A DNA stretch of 64,000 bases from JALOOX01 sp964557955 (lineage in GTDB: Bacteria; Desulfobacterota; Syntrophobacteria; Syntrophobacterales; Syntrophobacteraceae). The stretch lies in assembly GCA_964557955.1 (NCBI GenBank), contig CAZLCS010000001.1, positions 186,001-250,000 on the forward strand, written 5' to 3'. The translations under genes and the position numbers were made by a program. Positions 53,163-62,461 of this stretch are shown piece after piece (the stretch's first letter is position 1; each line of letters opens with the position of its first letter). The notes under the pieces were generated by a model. The model ran no database searches and was not told where the DNA came from. It was given only the letters and a program-made list of their open reading frames with translations.

Positions 53163-54200
53163 CTATTTCTTGGGTTCGCTCTTGCTGTCGTAGCGCCTGG
53201 ACCACTCGGTCAGAATCGCGTCGCGGTTTTTGGCGGCCCAGTTCAGATCATTCTTGATGAGCTGCCTGAAGGGATCCGAAGGATATCCCTCGGGAATCGG
53301 CTCACCCGTGGGGTAAGCCGTCACCGGATAGACTTTGGCGTAGACCTTCATCACTTCGGGACTCAAGGCCCAATTCAGGAAGGCCTCTGCAGACTTTTTG
53401 ATGGCGGCCTTCTTGATGAGCGCGTTGGCTTCCACGTCCCAACCGGATCCCTCCTTGGGAAATATGGTTTCCACGGGCTCACCCTTCTTCTTCTGGATGA
53501 TACCGCGATACCCAAAGGAGATCCCAATGGGGAATTCACCTGCACCCGCCATCTTGCAGGGCTTGGATCCGGAGTGGGTATACTGGGCGATGTTCTGGTG
53601 AAGTTGATCCAGGTACTCCCAGCCCTTCTTCTCGCCCATGGTTTGGAGAATCGCAGATACCGTCAAAAAACCCGTCCCTGAGGATGCGGGATTGGGCATG
53701 ACGATCTTACCCTTGTACACGGGCTTCACCAGGTCGGCGAGGGACAACGGTATGGGCAGGCTCTGCGCCTCGGCTTCCACCGTGTTCACGCAGAATCCGG
53801 TCTCCCAGGCCTTGATGCCGACCCATCGGGGGGGATTGGCTGCGTCGCGCAGGGTTGGATTCACCTTCGGCAGGTCCTTCGGAGCGAAGGGTGCCAGCAT
53901 CCCCGCTTGATCGCACACCAGGAGGCTTGTGGCCGCCAGGCCCCACACCACGTCCGCCTGGGGGTTGTCTTTTTCAGCCAGGAGTTTAGCTGTGACGATG
54001 CCGGTGGAGTCGCGCACCACCTTCACCGTGATGTCCGGATGAGCCTTCTTGAAAAGCTCCAGGTAGCCGGGGTACTCGTCATCCTCTAGAGCCGTATATA
54101 CGATCAGCTCCTCTGCGTTCACCATCCGAGTCATGGTTGCGAGGGGAAGAAGCACGAGGAACATCATCAAGAGTCCGAACTGTCTGCCCTTCGGGCGCAT
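53163..54200 (-). CDS. AEP ABC transporter periplasmic binding protein (PhnS-type)
   Basis: A 345-residue binding protein with a signal peptide (LLMMFLVLLPLATMTRMVNA) and the type 2 fold seen in iron and AEP binding proteins: EELIVYTALEDDEYPGYLEL at the mature start, IVMPNPASSGTGFLTVSAIL and GEFPIGISFGYRGI. It captures AEP in the periplasm. A perfect AGGAG precedes the ATG. First gene of the AEP operon, with a dyad 70-100 bases upstream. Confidence 0.9.
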   Translation of the reverse strand: MRPKGRQFGLLMMFLVLLPLATMTRMVNAEELIVYTALEDDEYPGYLELFKKAHPDITVKVVRDSTGIVTAKLLAEKDNPQADVVWGLAATSLLVCDQAGMLAPFAPKDLPKVNPTLRDAANPPRWVGIKAWETGFCVNTVEAEAQSLPIPLSLADLVKPVYKGKIVMPNPASSGTGFLTVSAILQTMGEKKGWEYLDQLHQNIAQYTHSGSKPCKMAGAGEFPIGISFGYRGIIQKKKGEPVETIFPKEGSGWDVEANALIKKAAIKKSAEAFLNWALSPEVMKVYAKVYPVTAYPTGEPIPEGYPSDPFRQLIKNDLNWAAKNRDAILTEWSRRYDSKSEPKK

Positions 54201-54266
54201 GGCTCACTCCTTTTTTGATGGAAGTTCATTCGGTTGGGATCCATTAGACAAAGATATTCTGGAGGT

Positions 54267-54299
54267 TTTGACCATCTCAGGCTTTTGTTACAGGTCAAA
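54267..54299. promoter_or_regulatory. Dyad upstream of the AEP operon
   Basis: TTTGACC and GGTCAAA are perfect inverted seven-base arms 19 bases apart, located 67-99 bases before the phnS-type start. It may be an operator, though the spacing is larger than for common dimeric regulators. Confidence 0.35.
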
Positions 54300-54389
54300 G
54301 ACGTTTGTGTGACGATTGTGTGAAGGGGAATGGTGCTCTTTGTGGCGAGCGGGAATCCGCAGGGGAAGGTTGGGGATGGCTGTTTCTGT

Positions 54390-54481
54390 AATCACCGCAG
54401 AGACGCAGAAAACGCCCGAGAAAGACCATCAACAGGAGTCATCAGGCAATCTCTGCGGTCTCGGCGCCTCCGTGGTGATCA
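54390..54481. repeat. Imperfect inverted repeat of the CGCAGAGACGCAG type
   Basis: The left end ATCACCGCAGAGACGCAG and the right end, whose complement reads ATCACCACGGAGGCGCCGAG, are imperfect inverted copies. Sequences of this kind are common intergenic repeats in many proteobacteria. It lies between the AEP operon and the chemoreceptor gene, outside any coding frame I accept. Confidence 0.5.
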
Positions 54482-54509
54482 GGAGGTCTTTCCGTATTAA
54501 CGCGCTCAC

Positions 54510-56039
54510 CTAATCGTTTCGAATCTCCCCCATTTCATCCCGGGGCAGGGGCAGAGGGCGGTGAGCTTGGCCGGCGCGATGGGAGCCGGTCGAGCGAGCG
54601 GCCGATGCGAAGGTTTGCATCCGGGATGCATCCCCCCACTCGTCCGTCTCCGCTTCGTTGATGGGCGCCCCCTCGGGAGACTTCTGTGTTTTGCGGAGCC
54701 GCCGCAGCCACGACCTTCCAGAGGATCCGTCGCCCTCTTTCGGCGTCCCGACCAGCCCGATGAGCTCCTCCAGGCTCAGCCTCATCTCTTGGGCCTGGGT
54801 ATTCATGGTTTCCGAGGCGGCTGCTGACTGCTCAGCGCTGGCAGCGTTGCGCTGCGTGATGCCGTCCACCTCCGTCAGGGCCCGATTCACCTGCTCGATA
54901 CCGGAGGCCTGTTCTCCCGTGGCGCCGGCGATCTCCTTGACGAGACCTCCCACCCTCGAAGAACGTTGGTTCACATCCAGAAAAGCATCTTTGGCCTTGC
55001 CGACGATGGAGCTGCCCTGCTTCACCTTCTTGATGGTCGTCTCGATCAGATCCGCTGTGCTTTTGGCCGCTTCTGCAGCACGGATGGCGAGGTTTCTCAC
55101 CTCGTCCGAAACCACGGCGAATCCGGCCCCCGCTTCACCTGCCCGGGCCGCCTCCACCGCAGCATTGAGGGCGAGAAGATTGGTCTGGAAGGCGATCTCA
55201 TCGATGGTTCTGATGATCTTCGAAGTCTCGTCGCTGGCTCGAGAAATCTCATCCATGGAGTCGCCCAGGGCGCCCATGGATTCTTCGGCATTGGCCATGG
55301 CCTGCTCCATGTCCGTCATGAGTGTCTCGGCTTCCTGGGCGTTTTGAGCATTCATGCGGGTCATGGAGGACATCTCTTCCAGGGAAGAGGATGTTTCCTC
55401 GATGGCCGCCGCCTGCTGGGAGGCTCCGTCAGCCACTTCCTGGCTGGAGGAGGCCATCTCGGAGGAGGCACTGGTGAGCTGGTCCGAGACGTTGGTCAGA
55501 ACCTGAATGACCCGCTGGAGCGGACGGGAGATGGATCGAACGATGAAGACCAGGCCGAGAACCAGCAGGGCTGCGGTCCCCATGATGCAGCCCATCACGG
55601 TCAATGAGCTTCGCTTGACGTTGCGGTTGAGGCTTTCGCGGCCATAGCCCAGCTTGAGACGGCCAAGGACCTTACCGCCGGCATCTTTGATCTCCCGCTC
55701 GTAAAGGGTGAGGTTGGAAATGTCCTTGGGTTCTTCGCTCTTCTTGGTGACAACTTTTCCCTTGCCGTCATAAAAGACCAGAAAGCTGACATCCGGGTCC
55801 TCGGTGGCTTGCTGTACGAAACCGTCCAGGGAGGGGTAGTCATAGTTGTCGAGGTAGGGCGCGCTGATCTTCTGCATGAGATTGGCGAGGGACTGCGCGC
55901 GATGGTCGATCATGGACGCAATCGTCTTTTTGTAATCCATTACCATCAACATGCTGGTGGCTCCCAGGAGCACAACGGTGAGCAGAACCGTGGGAACCAC
56001 GATACGAAAGCCTATCTTTCTGGATTTCCGAATTCGCAC
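54510..56039 (-). CDS. Methyl-accepting chemotaxis protein
   Basis: The frame starts with GTG 56039, after AAAGGA. The 509-residue receptor has two membrane helices (about 12-35 and 150-170), a small periplasmic sensor domain between them, a short linker rather than a clear HAMP, and the signalling domain with the conserved tip TIDEIAFQTNLLALNAAVEA and GAGFAVVSDEVRNLA. The C-terminal tail is long, Arg/Ser-rich and lacks a CheR-binding pentapeptide. It follows the PstS-like binding protein gene on the same strand, which suggests that protein as its ligand-bound partner. Confidence 0.92.
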   Translation of the reverse strand: MRIRKSRKIGFRIVVPTVLLTVVLLGATSMLMVMDYKKTIASMIDHRAQSLANLMQKISAPYLDNYDYPSLDGFVQQATEDPDVSFLVFYDGKGKVVTKKSEEPKDISNLTLYEREIKDAGGKVLGRLKLGYGRESLNRNVKRSSLTVMGCIMGTAALLVLGLVFIVRSISRPLQRVIQVLTNVSDQLTSASSEMASSSQEVADGASQQAAAIEETSSSLEEMSSMTRMNAQNAQEAETLMTDMEQAMANAEESMGALGDSMDEISRASDETSKIIRTIDEIAFQTNLLALNAAVEAARAGEAGAGFAVVSDEVRNLAIRAAEAAKSTADLIETTIKKVKQGSSIVGKAKDAFLDVNQRSSRVGGLVKEIAGATGEQASGIEQVNRALTEVDGITQRNAASAEQSAAASETMNTQAQEMRLSLEELIGLVGTPKEGDGSSGRSWLRRLRKTQKSPEGAPINEAETDEWGDASRMQTFASAARSTGSHRAGQAHRPLPLPRDEMGEIRND

Positions 56040-56070
56040 TCGATGATCCTTTCTCAGGCACCAACCTCAG

Positions 56071-56110
56071 TGGGCCGCCCATTCACGAATCGGAGACGGC
56101 AGGCGGCCCA
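56071..56110 (-). other. Intercistronic hairpin between binding protein and chemoreceptor genes
   Basis: On the minus strand TGGGCCGCC pairs perfectly with GGCGGCCCA (nine base pairs, 22-base loop) just after the binding protein stop. No T tract follows, so it may stabilise the upstream message rather than terminate. Confidence 0.4.
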
Positions 56111-56134
56111 CCCGCCGGGCTGATGACTGCTTGC

Positions 56135-56902
56135 CTATCGGGACGTGTACTGGCGTCCTTCCCCATTGATGTACTCAATAAGCTTGGCGACTTCGGGGGA
56201 AGGCTCGCCTCGCGTGATCAAGGTGATGGGTCTGCCGACTTCGGGGATCTCGGGGCTCGAGATCGTGTCGTCCACGAGGGAGATGGGACCCAACCCCACA
56301 GCACCCGGCGTGCCCTGAACCTTCTCCTTCACGTCGGCGGCCGTGGTGGCCTCCATCATTTTCTGAGCATACGGTTCGTCGTCCATCATTTGTTTCTGGA
56401 AGACGGCCTGGGTGCCGGGAATCTTGCTTCCAAGAACAATGACGATGGGCAGGTCCGGGCCGCCCACTTCCTTCCAGTTGGTCACTTTGCCGGTGAAAAT
56501 GGATTTGAGCTGATCCCGTGAAAGGGTTGCGATTTTGACATCCTTGTTGGCCATCAGCTTTACGATGTCCTTACCGATGACTCGATGCTTGTAGACGCTG
56601 GGGTCAGCCACAGGGGAGCCTTCCTTTTCCATCATCTTCATCCAGTCACCGAAGGTGATTCCGCCGCTGGCGGCCTGGACTTTGCCTTGGTCGAGGTCTT
56701 TCAAAGCCTGGACGGGGCCGCTGCTGATCAGATTGAGCTTGAGGCCGATGGATCTTTCCATGGGGTCCTTGATTTTCGCAAAAACGTTTTCCGTGGGTGC
56801 GGCGCCTGCGCCAACGATGACTTCTTCAGCTCGGCTGATGGCGGTCAGGGAGAGAGTGACCGCGCACAGGACCACAAAAGCGATGATTCCTTTCCTCTTC
56901 AT
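56135..56902 (-). CDS. PstS-like phosphate-family periplasmic binding protein
   Basis: I choose ATG 56902, nine bases after GGAGGA; an ATG three codons upstream lies too close to it. The 255-residue protein has a signal peptide (FVVLCAVTLSLTAISRA) and a PstS-like fold: VIVGAGAAPTENVFAKI, VQAASGGITFGDWMKM, LKSIFTGKVTNWKEVGG and GTPGAVGLGPISLV. Proteins of this type bind phosphate or other small anions. No pstCAB genes accompany it; instead a chemoreceptor gene follows, so it may serve sensing rather than transport. Confidence 0.85.
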   Translation of the reverse strand: MKRKGIIAFVVLCAVTLSLTAISRAEEVIVGAGAAPTENVFAKIKDPMERSIGLKLNLISSGPVQALKDLDQGKVQAASGGITFGDWMKMMEKEGSPVADPSVYKHRVIGKDIVKLMANKDVKIATLSRDQLKSIFTGKVTNWKEVGGPDLPIVIVLGSKIPGTQAVFQKQMMDDEPYAQKMMEATTAADVKEKVQGTPGAVGLGPISLVDDTISSPEIPEVGRPITLITRGEPSPEVAKLIEYINGEGRQYTSR

Positions 56903-57256
56903 TGTTTCCATTCCTCCATAAACTATCTATTTTAGAAAATGGGTTGCTTCAGATGGAACGACCGTCCCCTGAACGGCTCTATGCAAAAACCAGGCAAAGA
57001 GCATTTCAGATCTTGAGTTCCTCAGGGCACTGATCATTTCCGGGTTCAGGGTAGTTTTCGGTTTTCCAATAACAGTTCTTGACTGCAAACTGAGAGCACT
57101 CATTCAATATAGATGACCTTACACTGTCGTTTTCATTTCAGTAGATAGAAATCTCGTTTCTGGTTCCTGGTGCATCGCCGAGGTGGAAATGCGAAGCCTG
57201 GCAGCCGGTGGTGTATTCAGAGACTTCTTGACCTTCGTTTTGGTGGAGTCCTGGTC
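56903..57256. other. Divergent intergenic region
   Basis: It separates the binding protein gene (minus) from the exonuclease III gene (plus). A weak plus-strand promoter is possible: TTGACT (57079-57084) and TTCAAT (57103-57108) 18 bases apart. I see no RNA gene or coding frame. Confidence 0.35.
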
Positions 57257-58057
57257 ATGTCCTCGAGTAAATGGAGAGTGGTAACCTTCAATGTCAACGG
57301 GATCCGAGCCCGTCTGCCCGTACTGGTCGAATGGCTGTCGGAGCAGCGCCCCGATGTGCTCTGCCTGCAGGAGATCAAATGCGTTGAAGAGAGATTTCCG
57401 TCGGATCCGTTCGCCGAAATGGGCTACACGATGAGGGTTCGCGGACAGAAATCTTTCAATGGCGTGGCCATTCTGAGCCAGCGAGAGCCCGAGGTGGAAC
57501 TGCGCGGCTTTGAAGACGGAGGGGACGATTCGGAGGCCCGGTTTCTCGCTGTCCACGTGGACGGCGTGTGGGTGGTCAACACGTACGTACCGCAGGGACG
57601 GGACCCATTGGATCCTGCGTTTCAACACAAGCTGCAGTTCTTCTCACGTCTGAAGCGTTGGTTTGCAGGCCGCTTTCGACCATCCGATTCCGTGATCTGG
57701 ACCGGCGATATCAATGTGGCCCCGGAGCCGATGGATGTTTTCGATCCCGAGCGTCTGGACGGGGAAGTGGGATTCCATCCGGCCGAGCGGGAGGCGCTGA
57801 GGGGGGTCATGTCGTGGGGATTCGTGGATGTCTTTCGCAGGCTTCACCCGGGTCGCAAGCAGTTCACTTTTTGGGACTATCGCCTTCGCGGCGGGTTCAG
57901 CAGGAACCTCGGCTGGCGAATCGACCACATGCTCGCAACGGACCCGCTGGCGGCCGTTTGCCTGGGATGCGAGGTCGACATGGGGCCTCGTGCGGCGTCG
58001 AAACCCAGCGACCACACTCCGGTGTGGGCGGACTTCGATCTTTCCGGGATGGCCTGA
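57257..58057 (+). CDS. xth: Exodeoxyribonuclease III
   Basis: An AP endonuclease/3'-exonuclease for base excision repair, 266 residues from ATG 57257 (GGAG eight bases upstream); an open frame from 57170 adds no conserved sequence. Catalytic motifs: TFNVNGIRARL, CLQEIKC, NTYVPQG, WTGDINVAPEPMD and PSDHTPVWADF with the catalytic Asp-His. RNA or flap-nuclease activity is not implied. It precedes the PAS kinase gene by about 200 bases. Confidence 0.95.
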   Translation: MSSSKWRVVTFNVNGIRARLPVLVEWLSEQRPDVLCLQEIKCVEERFPSDPFAEMGYTMRVRGQKSFNGVAILSQREPEVELRGFEDGGDDSEARFLAVHVDGVWVVNTYVPQGRDPLDPAFQHKLQFFSRLKRWFAGRFRPSDSVIWTGDINVAPEPMDVFDPERLDGEVGFHPAEREALRGVMSWGFVDVFRRLHPGRKQFTFWDYRLRGGFSRNLGWRIDHMLATDPLAAVCLGCEVDMGPRAASKPSDHTPVWADFDLSGMA

Positions 58058-58260
58058 ACCGTCGGAGACCCTACTTCCCGCACGGAGCATGCGCCCCTCT
58101 TGCACAACCGGTATTTGCGGGATAGAGTAGCGGTCAAGGGCTACCCATACTTCCACGCGTCGAGTGCTCCCATGCGTCCGGAATTCCTGATCTTCACGCC
58201 AGCCGCCCTGTTTTGGTCCTGGTTTCTTTTCACCGCCAACGATTTCAGGGGCCAGCGATA

Positions 58261-60924
58261 ATGATTACATCCAGTGCCGCGAGGGATTCCGAAGCCGTGG
58301 AAAGCGAATGGAGCATTGAGACCGAGGCACGCCTCTGGAGCCAGCAGGTGGGGCACCTCTTTGCTCATGCTCCAGTCAACATGCTGGCGACTTTGATCAG
58401 TTCGCTGATTCTCGGGGCTGTTCTCTGGTCCGTTGCCGACCACGGCGTCCTGGTTCTCTGGATGGTGGTGAATGTAGGTCTTCTCATTCCCCGCTACCAG
58501 GTGGTGCGTCGGTATCGTCATGCCGACCCATCATCGCAACGCCTTCCTCACTGGTACCGGCGTTTCGCCGTCCTTCTGGGGTTTTCCGGGCTTGCCATGG
58601 GTTCGGCCGGATTTTTGCTCTTTCCGTCGGAATCTTTGATCCATCAGGTGTTTGTAATCTTCATCCTGGGTGGGATGGTTGCCGGGGCCGTGGGCGCATT
58701 CTCTATCACCCTGGGTGCTTTTCTGGCCTACACAGTCCCCGTGCTCCTTCCACTGCTCGTTCGGCTGCTCACTCTAGGGACAGCCGCACATGCTCTCATG
58801 GCAGGCATGCTGCTGCTCTTCTTCGTGCTCATGATGCTCAATGCCCTGTCCATCGGGCGGGCTACTCGCAGCTCCTTCACAGCTCGCCAGGATCATCTCT
58901 CGCTCATCGACTCCCTTACGGTCGAGAAATCCAAGGCCGAGGGCGCCGTGGAGGCCCTGAAGCGCGAGATGTCCGAACGGTTGGAGGCTCAGAAGGCCCT
59001 GCTGGCGAGTGAACAGCAGTTCCGCATGCTGGTGGAGACACTCAATGAAGGCCTCAGTGTCGTCAACGAGCAGGGAACCATAGACTATGTGAATGACAGG
59101 CTTTGTGAAATCGTTGGTTATGCCCAGGCCGAGCTCCTGGGAAAGCCCGTGGCCGACCTCTTCGAAGAGCCGTTCCGTCCGAGATTCGAAGAGGCTTCTT
59201 TTCAGAGGAGAATCAAGAAGCGCACGTCCTCGGAGATGGAGTTGGTGACACCGAAAGGGGAGAGGGTCTCGATCCTGGTATCGGCATCGCCTTTGTTTGA
59301 CGACTCCGAGGTCTTTCGCGGCGTCATCGCTGCCATCACGGACATCACCTATCTGAAAAAGGCCGAGCGGAATCTTCGGGAGTCCGAAGAGAAGTATCGG
59401 ATGATCTTCCAGAGCTCCCCCCTCGGCATCATTCATTTCGACGGTCATGGGGTGGTCACTGCCTGCAACCCTGCAATGGGGGAGATCGCTGGTATGGACC
59501 CCCATAAGTTCATCGGCATCAGGCTTCCCGACTTCCTGGAGGACGAGGCCATGAAGACGGCCATCGAATCGTGCCTGGCAGGCAAGCAAGGCCATTACGA
59601 AGGTCTCTACCAGTCCGTTCTTGGAAGACGGTGGAGCTATCTCAAGGCGAGCTACGGGCCGATCCTGGCTGAAGACGGGGCCGTCATGGGAGGGATTGGC
59701 GTCATTGAGGATGTGAGTGATCGCAAGCGCGCCGAAAAAGAAATGCAGGACCAGCTCCGTTTGCTCCAGACCCTTATCAACACCATTCCAAATCCGGTCT
59801 TTTACAAAGACATCAACGGAATCTATTTTGGATGCAATCGAGCCTTTGAAAACCGCATGGGACTGAAACGTGAGGAAATCATCGGTAAAACCGTCTTTGA
59901 CATACTGCCTCACAGTATTGCCGAACCCTATGACGCCATGGACAAGCATCTCCTCGCGAACCCGGGTGAGAATTCCTCGGAAGGAGTGCTGCTCTATGCG
60001 GATGGCTCCCTCCACAGCGTGATCGTCAACAAGGCAACTTTCACGGACGCCGAGGGGAATGTGGCGGGCCTGGTGGGTGTTGATGTGGACATTACCGATC
60101 GCAAAAGGGCAGAGGAGGAGCTGCGGCGGGCCCATGGCGATCTGGAGATACGCGTCGCACAGCGGACAGCGGAGCTGGCCAGGGCCAACGAGGAGCTCAA
60201 GCTCGAAATCTCCGAGCGGCAAAAGGCGGAGGAGGCGCTTCGGGAGAGCTCCGAGAAGCTGAAGCTTTTTGCCTATTCAGTGGCGCACGACCTCAAGAGT
60301 CCGGCCATCGGAATCTTCGGCCTGACCCGTCTTCTCCACAGGTATTACAGTGATCTGCTGGATGAGAGGGGTAAGGGCTACTGTGATCAGATCCTGAAAT
60401 CCGCTGAACATTTGGCGGCCCTGGTTGATGAAATCAATGCCTACGTTGCGGCCAAGGAGGCTCCGCTGAGGCTGGAAGCGGTCAATGTGCGGGAAGTCCT
60501 CCAGATGGTGCGCGACGAGTTCTCGGCCAGGCTCAGGCTTCGGGAGATCCAGTGGCTCGAATCCACGGAGGGTAATGTGGTGCGGGCCGACCGGCTGTCG
60601 CTGGTCAGGCTGCTCCGCAACCTGGTGGACAATGCGCTCAAGTACGGAGGAGATCCACTGACCGAGATTCGGATTGGCTGCAGGGAGTTGGAGGACTCCC
60701 ATCTCTTTTCGGTCAGCGACAATGGTGTCGGAATCAGCAGAGAGGACAAAGAAAAGATATTCGGTGTCTTTCAGAGAAACAGCACCTCCAGGGGAACCGA
60801 GGGCACGGGGCTCGGGCTGGCCATTGTGAAAGAGCTCGTGGATCGTCATCGGGGAAGGGTCTGGGTTGAGCCCGGAACCGAAGGAGGGACCACCTTTTTC
60901 TTCACGATTGCCAAGGACCTTTGA
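58261..60924 (+). CDS. Multi-PAS sensor histidine kinase
   Basis: The product has 887 residues from ATG 58261; an open frame from 58213 is possible but the ribosome site (AGGGG) fits the shorter form. Six or so membrane helices (about 40-215) form an integral sensor module without a large periplasmic domain. A coiled coil follows, then PAS domains at about 253, 378 and 500, another coiled coil, HisKA with YSVAHDLKSPAIGIFG (near 675), and HATPase with LRNLVDNALKYGG, SDNGVGIS and GTGLGLAIV. It lacks a receiver domain. No response regulator is adjacent, so its pathway is unknown. Confidence 0.93.
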   Translation: MITSSAARDSEAVESEWSIETEARLWSQQVGHLFAHAPVNMLATLISSLILGAVLWSVADHGVLVLWMVVNVGLLIPRYQVVRRYRHADPSSQRLPHWYRRFAVLLGFSGLAMGSAGFLLFPSESLIHQVFVIFILGGMVAGAVGAFSITLGAFLAYTVPVLLPLLVRLLTLGTAAHALMAGMLLLFFVLMMLNALSIGRATRSSFTARQDHLSLIDSLTVEKSKAEGAVEALKREMSERLEAQKALLASEQQFRMLVETLNEGLSVVNEQGTIDYVNDRLCEIVGYAQAELLGKPVADLFEEPFRPRFEEASFQRRIKKRTSSEMELVTPKGERVSILVSASPLFDDSEVFRGVIAAITDITYLKKAERNLRESEEKYRMIFQSSPLGIIHFDGHGVVTACNPAMGEIAGMDPHKFIGIRLPDFLEDEAMKTAIESCLAGKQGHYEGLYQSVLGRRWSYLKASYGPILAEDGAVMGGIGVIEDVSDRKRAEKEMQDQLRLLQTLINTIPNPVFYKDINGIYFGCNRAFENRMGLKREEIIGKTVFDILPHSIAEPYDAMDKHLLANPGENSSEGVLLYADGSLHSVIVNKATFTDAEGNVAGLVGVDVDITDRKRAEEELRRAHGDLEIRVAQRTAELARANEELKLEISERQKAEEALRESSEKLKLFAYSVAHDLKSPAIGIFGLTRLLHRYYSDLLDERGKGYCDQILKSAEHLAALVDEINAYVAAKEAPLRLEAVNVREVLQMVRDEFSARLRLREIQWLESTEGNVVRADRLSLVRLLRNLVDNALKYGGDPLTEIRIGCRELEDSHLFSVSDNGVGISREDKEKIFGVFQRNSTSRGTEGTGLGLAIVKELVDRHRGRVWVEPGTEGGTTFFFTIAKDL

Positions 60925-61049
60925 GAGGCCGCCGATCGGAGGGACCAGAAGGCTGGGAGTGGCTTCAGCATGGTGGGTTTTCCCGGGCAGGATCCGTTGA
61001 TGCCCGGAGCGAAAGCGGCGGACCAATTCAGCCCCGGGCATCATGAGCC

Positions 61050-62414
61050 TCAGACAATATTGGCCTTTTCCAGCTCCTTGAGCTGCTCCTTGCCAATTCC
61101 CAGGTATTTCATAAAAATATACTCATTGTCTCCACCCACGGGACGGCACATCCACTTGACCCTGGCCGGGGTCAGGGTCATTTTCCAGGGCGGGCATTGG
61201 AAAGCCACATCGCCGTAATACGGATCCGTTCCCTTGTCGAAGACTCCGCGCTCCCACCATGCCTCGTCTTCGAAGGTCTCCTTGATGTCTGTCATCTTGG
61301 CTGTGGCCACGATGCCCGGTCCTCGACGGTTGAGCACGTAATCCTGAACCATGTCCAGGACTTCGTCACTGGTGTAGTTGACGGACCATTTCTCAATCTC
61401 CCTGTGAATGATGGGTTGATTGGCCTTGTTCAGGCGGTCGAAAATGGTCGGGAACTGAGCACGCAGTTCGGGGTTTTTCATGATGTTGGTGAGGCCTTCC
61501 CAGTTCGGGTCGCTGAAGCCGGCGATGAAGCTGTAGCCGTCCTTTGTCTTGATGATCGTGTAAGGGAAGACGGCGCTGTCGTAGGCCCCCACCAGACCTC
61601 GAAGCTGTTGAACGGTGTGGTAGTATTGAATGTGGTAGTCGCAGAACCGCAGTTCAGCATCGGGAGGGGCCACATCCACCATCTGTCCCTCGCCGGTGAT
61701 GTGCCGATAGTGAAGGGCCGTCAGGATACCGAATGCCGCCCAGGCGCCGCCGGCATACCATCCCATCCAGTTGCCTTCCTTGGTCGGAACGGTCCACGGC
61801 TGAGGTCCTTCCTCCTCCACGGGCTCACCCGTAACGGCCATGACGCCTGATCTGGCCTGGTCGCATATGTCATAGTCGGGTTTACCGCACCCGGCCTCGG
61901 GGCCAAAATGGCCGTAAGTGTATATGCTCGCATAGATGAGCCGCGGGTTGATCTCCCTGAGAAAGCGGTAGCTCAGCCCCCACTCATCCATGACTCCCGG
62001 TTTGAAGGCTTCGATGACCACATCCGCCTGGGCCGCAAGGCGCCGAAAGGCCTCCTGACCCTCGGGCTTGTTGAGGTTCAGGGTGATGTGAAACTTGTTC
62101 CGGCCCTCCATGAGATAGCCCAGTCCCGTCCCCTTGACCATGTATCCGAAGGGCGAAAACTGCCTGGCGATATCCCCTCCGGGCGGCTCAATGCGGATGA
62201 CGTCGGCGCCAAATTCGCCCAGGATGGAGGAACCGAACAAGGCCCCGATGTGCCCTTCGCTGACATCCAGGACCAGGATGTCGTCCAGGGCTTCGGGTTT
62301 CAGGTGGTTCTTCTTGGGATCGTCTGCATCGTGTATCCAATCGACCCAGGTTCGATCGGCTTCCACGGGAAAGTCTTCGAAAGGCAGCACAGTCGTGATC
62401 TTGGGTATTGTCAT
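61050..62414 (-). CDS. Class III CoA-transferase (CaiB/BaiF family), second of pair
   Basis: The start is ATG 62414 (GAGGAGA upstream), giving 454 residues. The class III fold is indicated by FGADVIRIEPPGGDIARQFS, NLNKPEGQEAFRRLAAQADV, VIEAFKPGVMDEWG and KPDYDICDQARSG, where the Asp is the residue that forms the acyl-anhydride intermediate. An N-terminal extension of about 45 residues precedes the domain. It follows the first CoA-transferase gene after 47 bases, which suggests a heteromeric enzyme like BbsEF. The acid substrate is unknown. Confidence 0.88.
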   Translation of the reverse strand: MTIPKITTVLPFEDFPVEADRTWVDWIHDADDPKKNHLKPEALDDILVLDVSEGHIGALFGSSILGEFGADVIRIEPPGGDIARQFSPFGYMVKGTGLGYLMEGRNKFHITLNLNKPEGQEAFRRLAAQADVVIEAFKPGVMDEWGLSYRFLREINPRLIYASIYTYGHFGPEAGCGKPDYDICDQARSGVMAVTGEPVEEEGPQPWTVPTKEGNWMGWYAGGAWAAFGILTALHYRHITGEGQMVDVAPPDAELRFCDYHIQYYHTVQQLRGLVGAYDSAVFPYTIIKTKDGYSFIAGFSDPNWEGLTNIMKNPELRAQFPTIFDRLNKANQPIIHREIEKWSVNYTSDEVLDMVQDYVLNRRGPGIVATAKMTDIKETFEDEAWWERGVFDKGTDPYYGDVAFQCPPWKMTLTPARVKWMCRPVGGDNEYIFMKYLGIGKEQLKELEKANIV

Positions 62415-62461
62415 GAGTGGTCTCTCCTCGCAATCGGTTGGAATGGTTTTTCTTTCGGATT

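Noticed and set aside
58774..60222. Open frame of 482 codons on the minus strand
   Set aside because: It lies within the PAS histidine kinase gene, antisense to conserved PAS sequence, and lacks any ribosome site or motif of its own.
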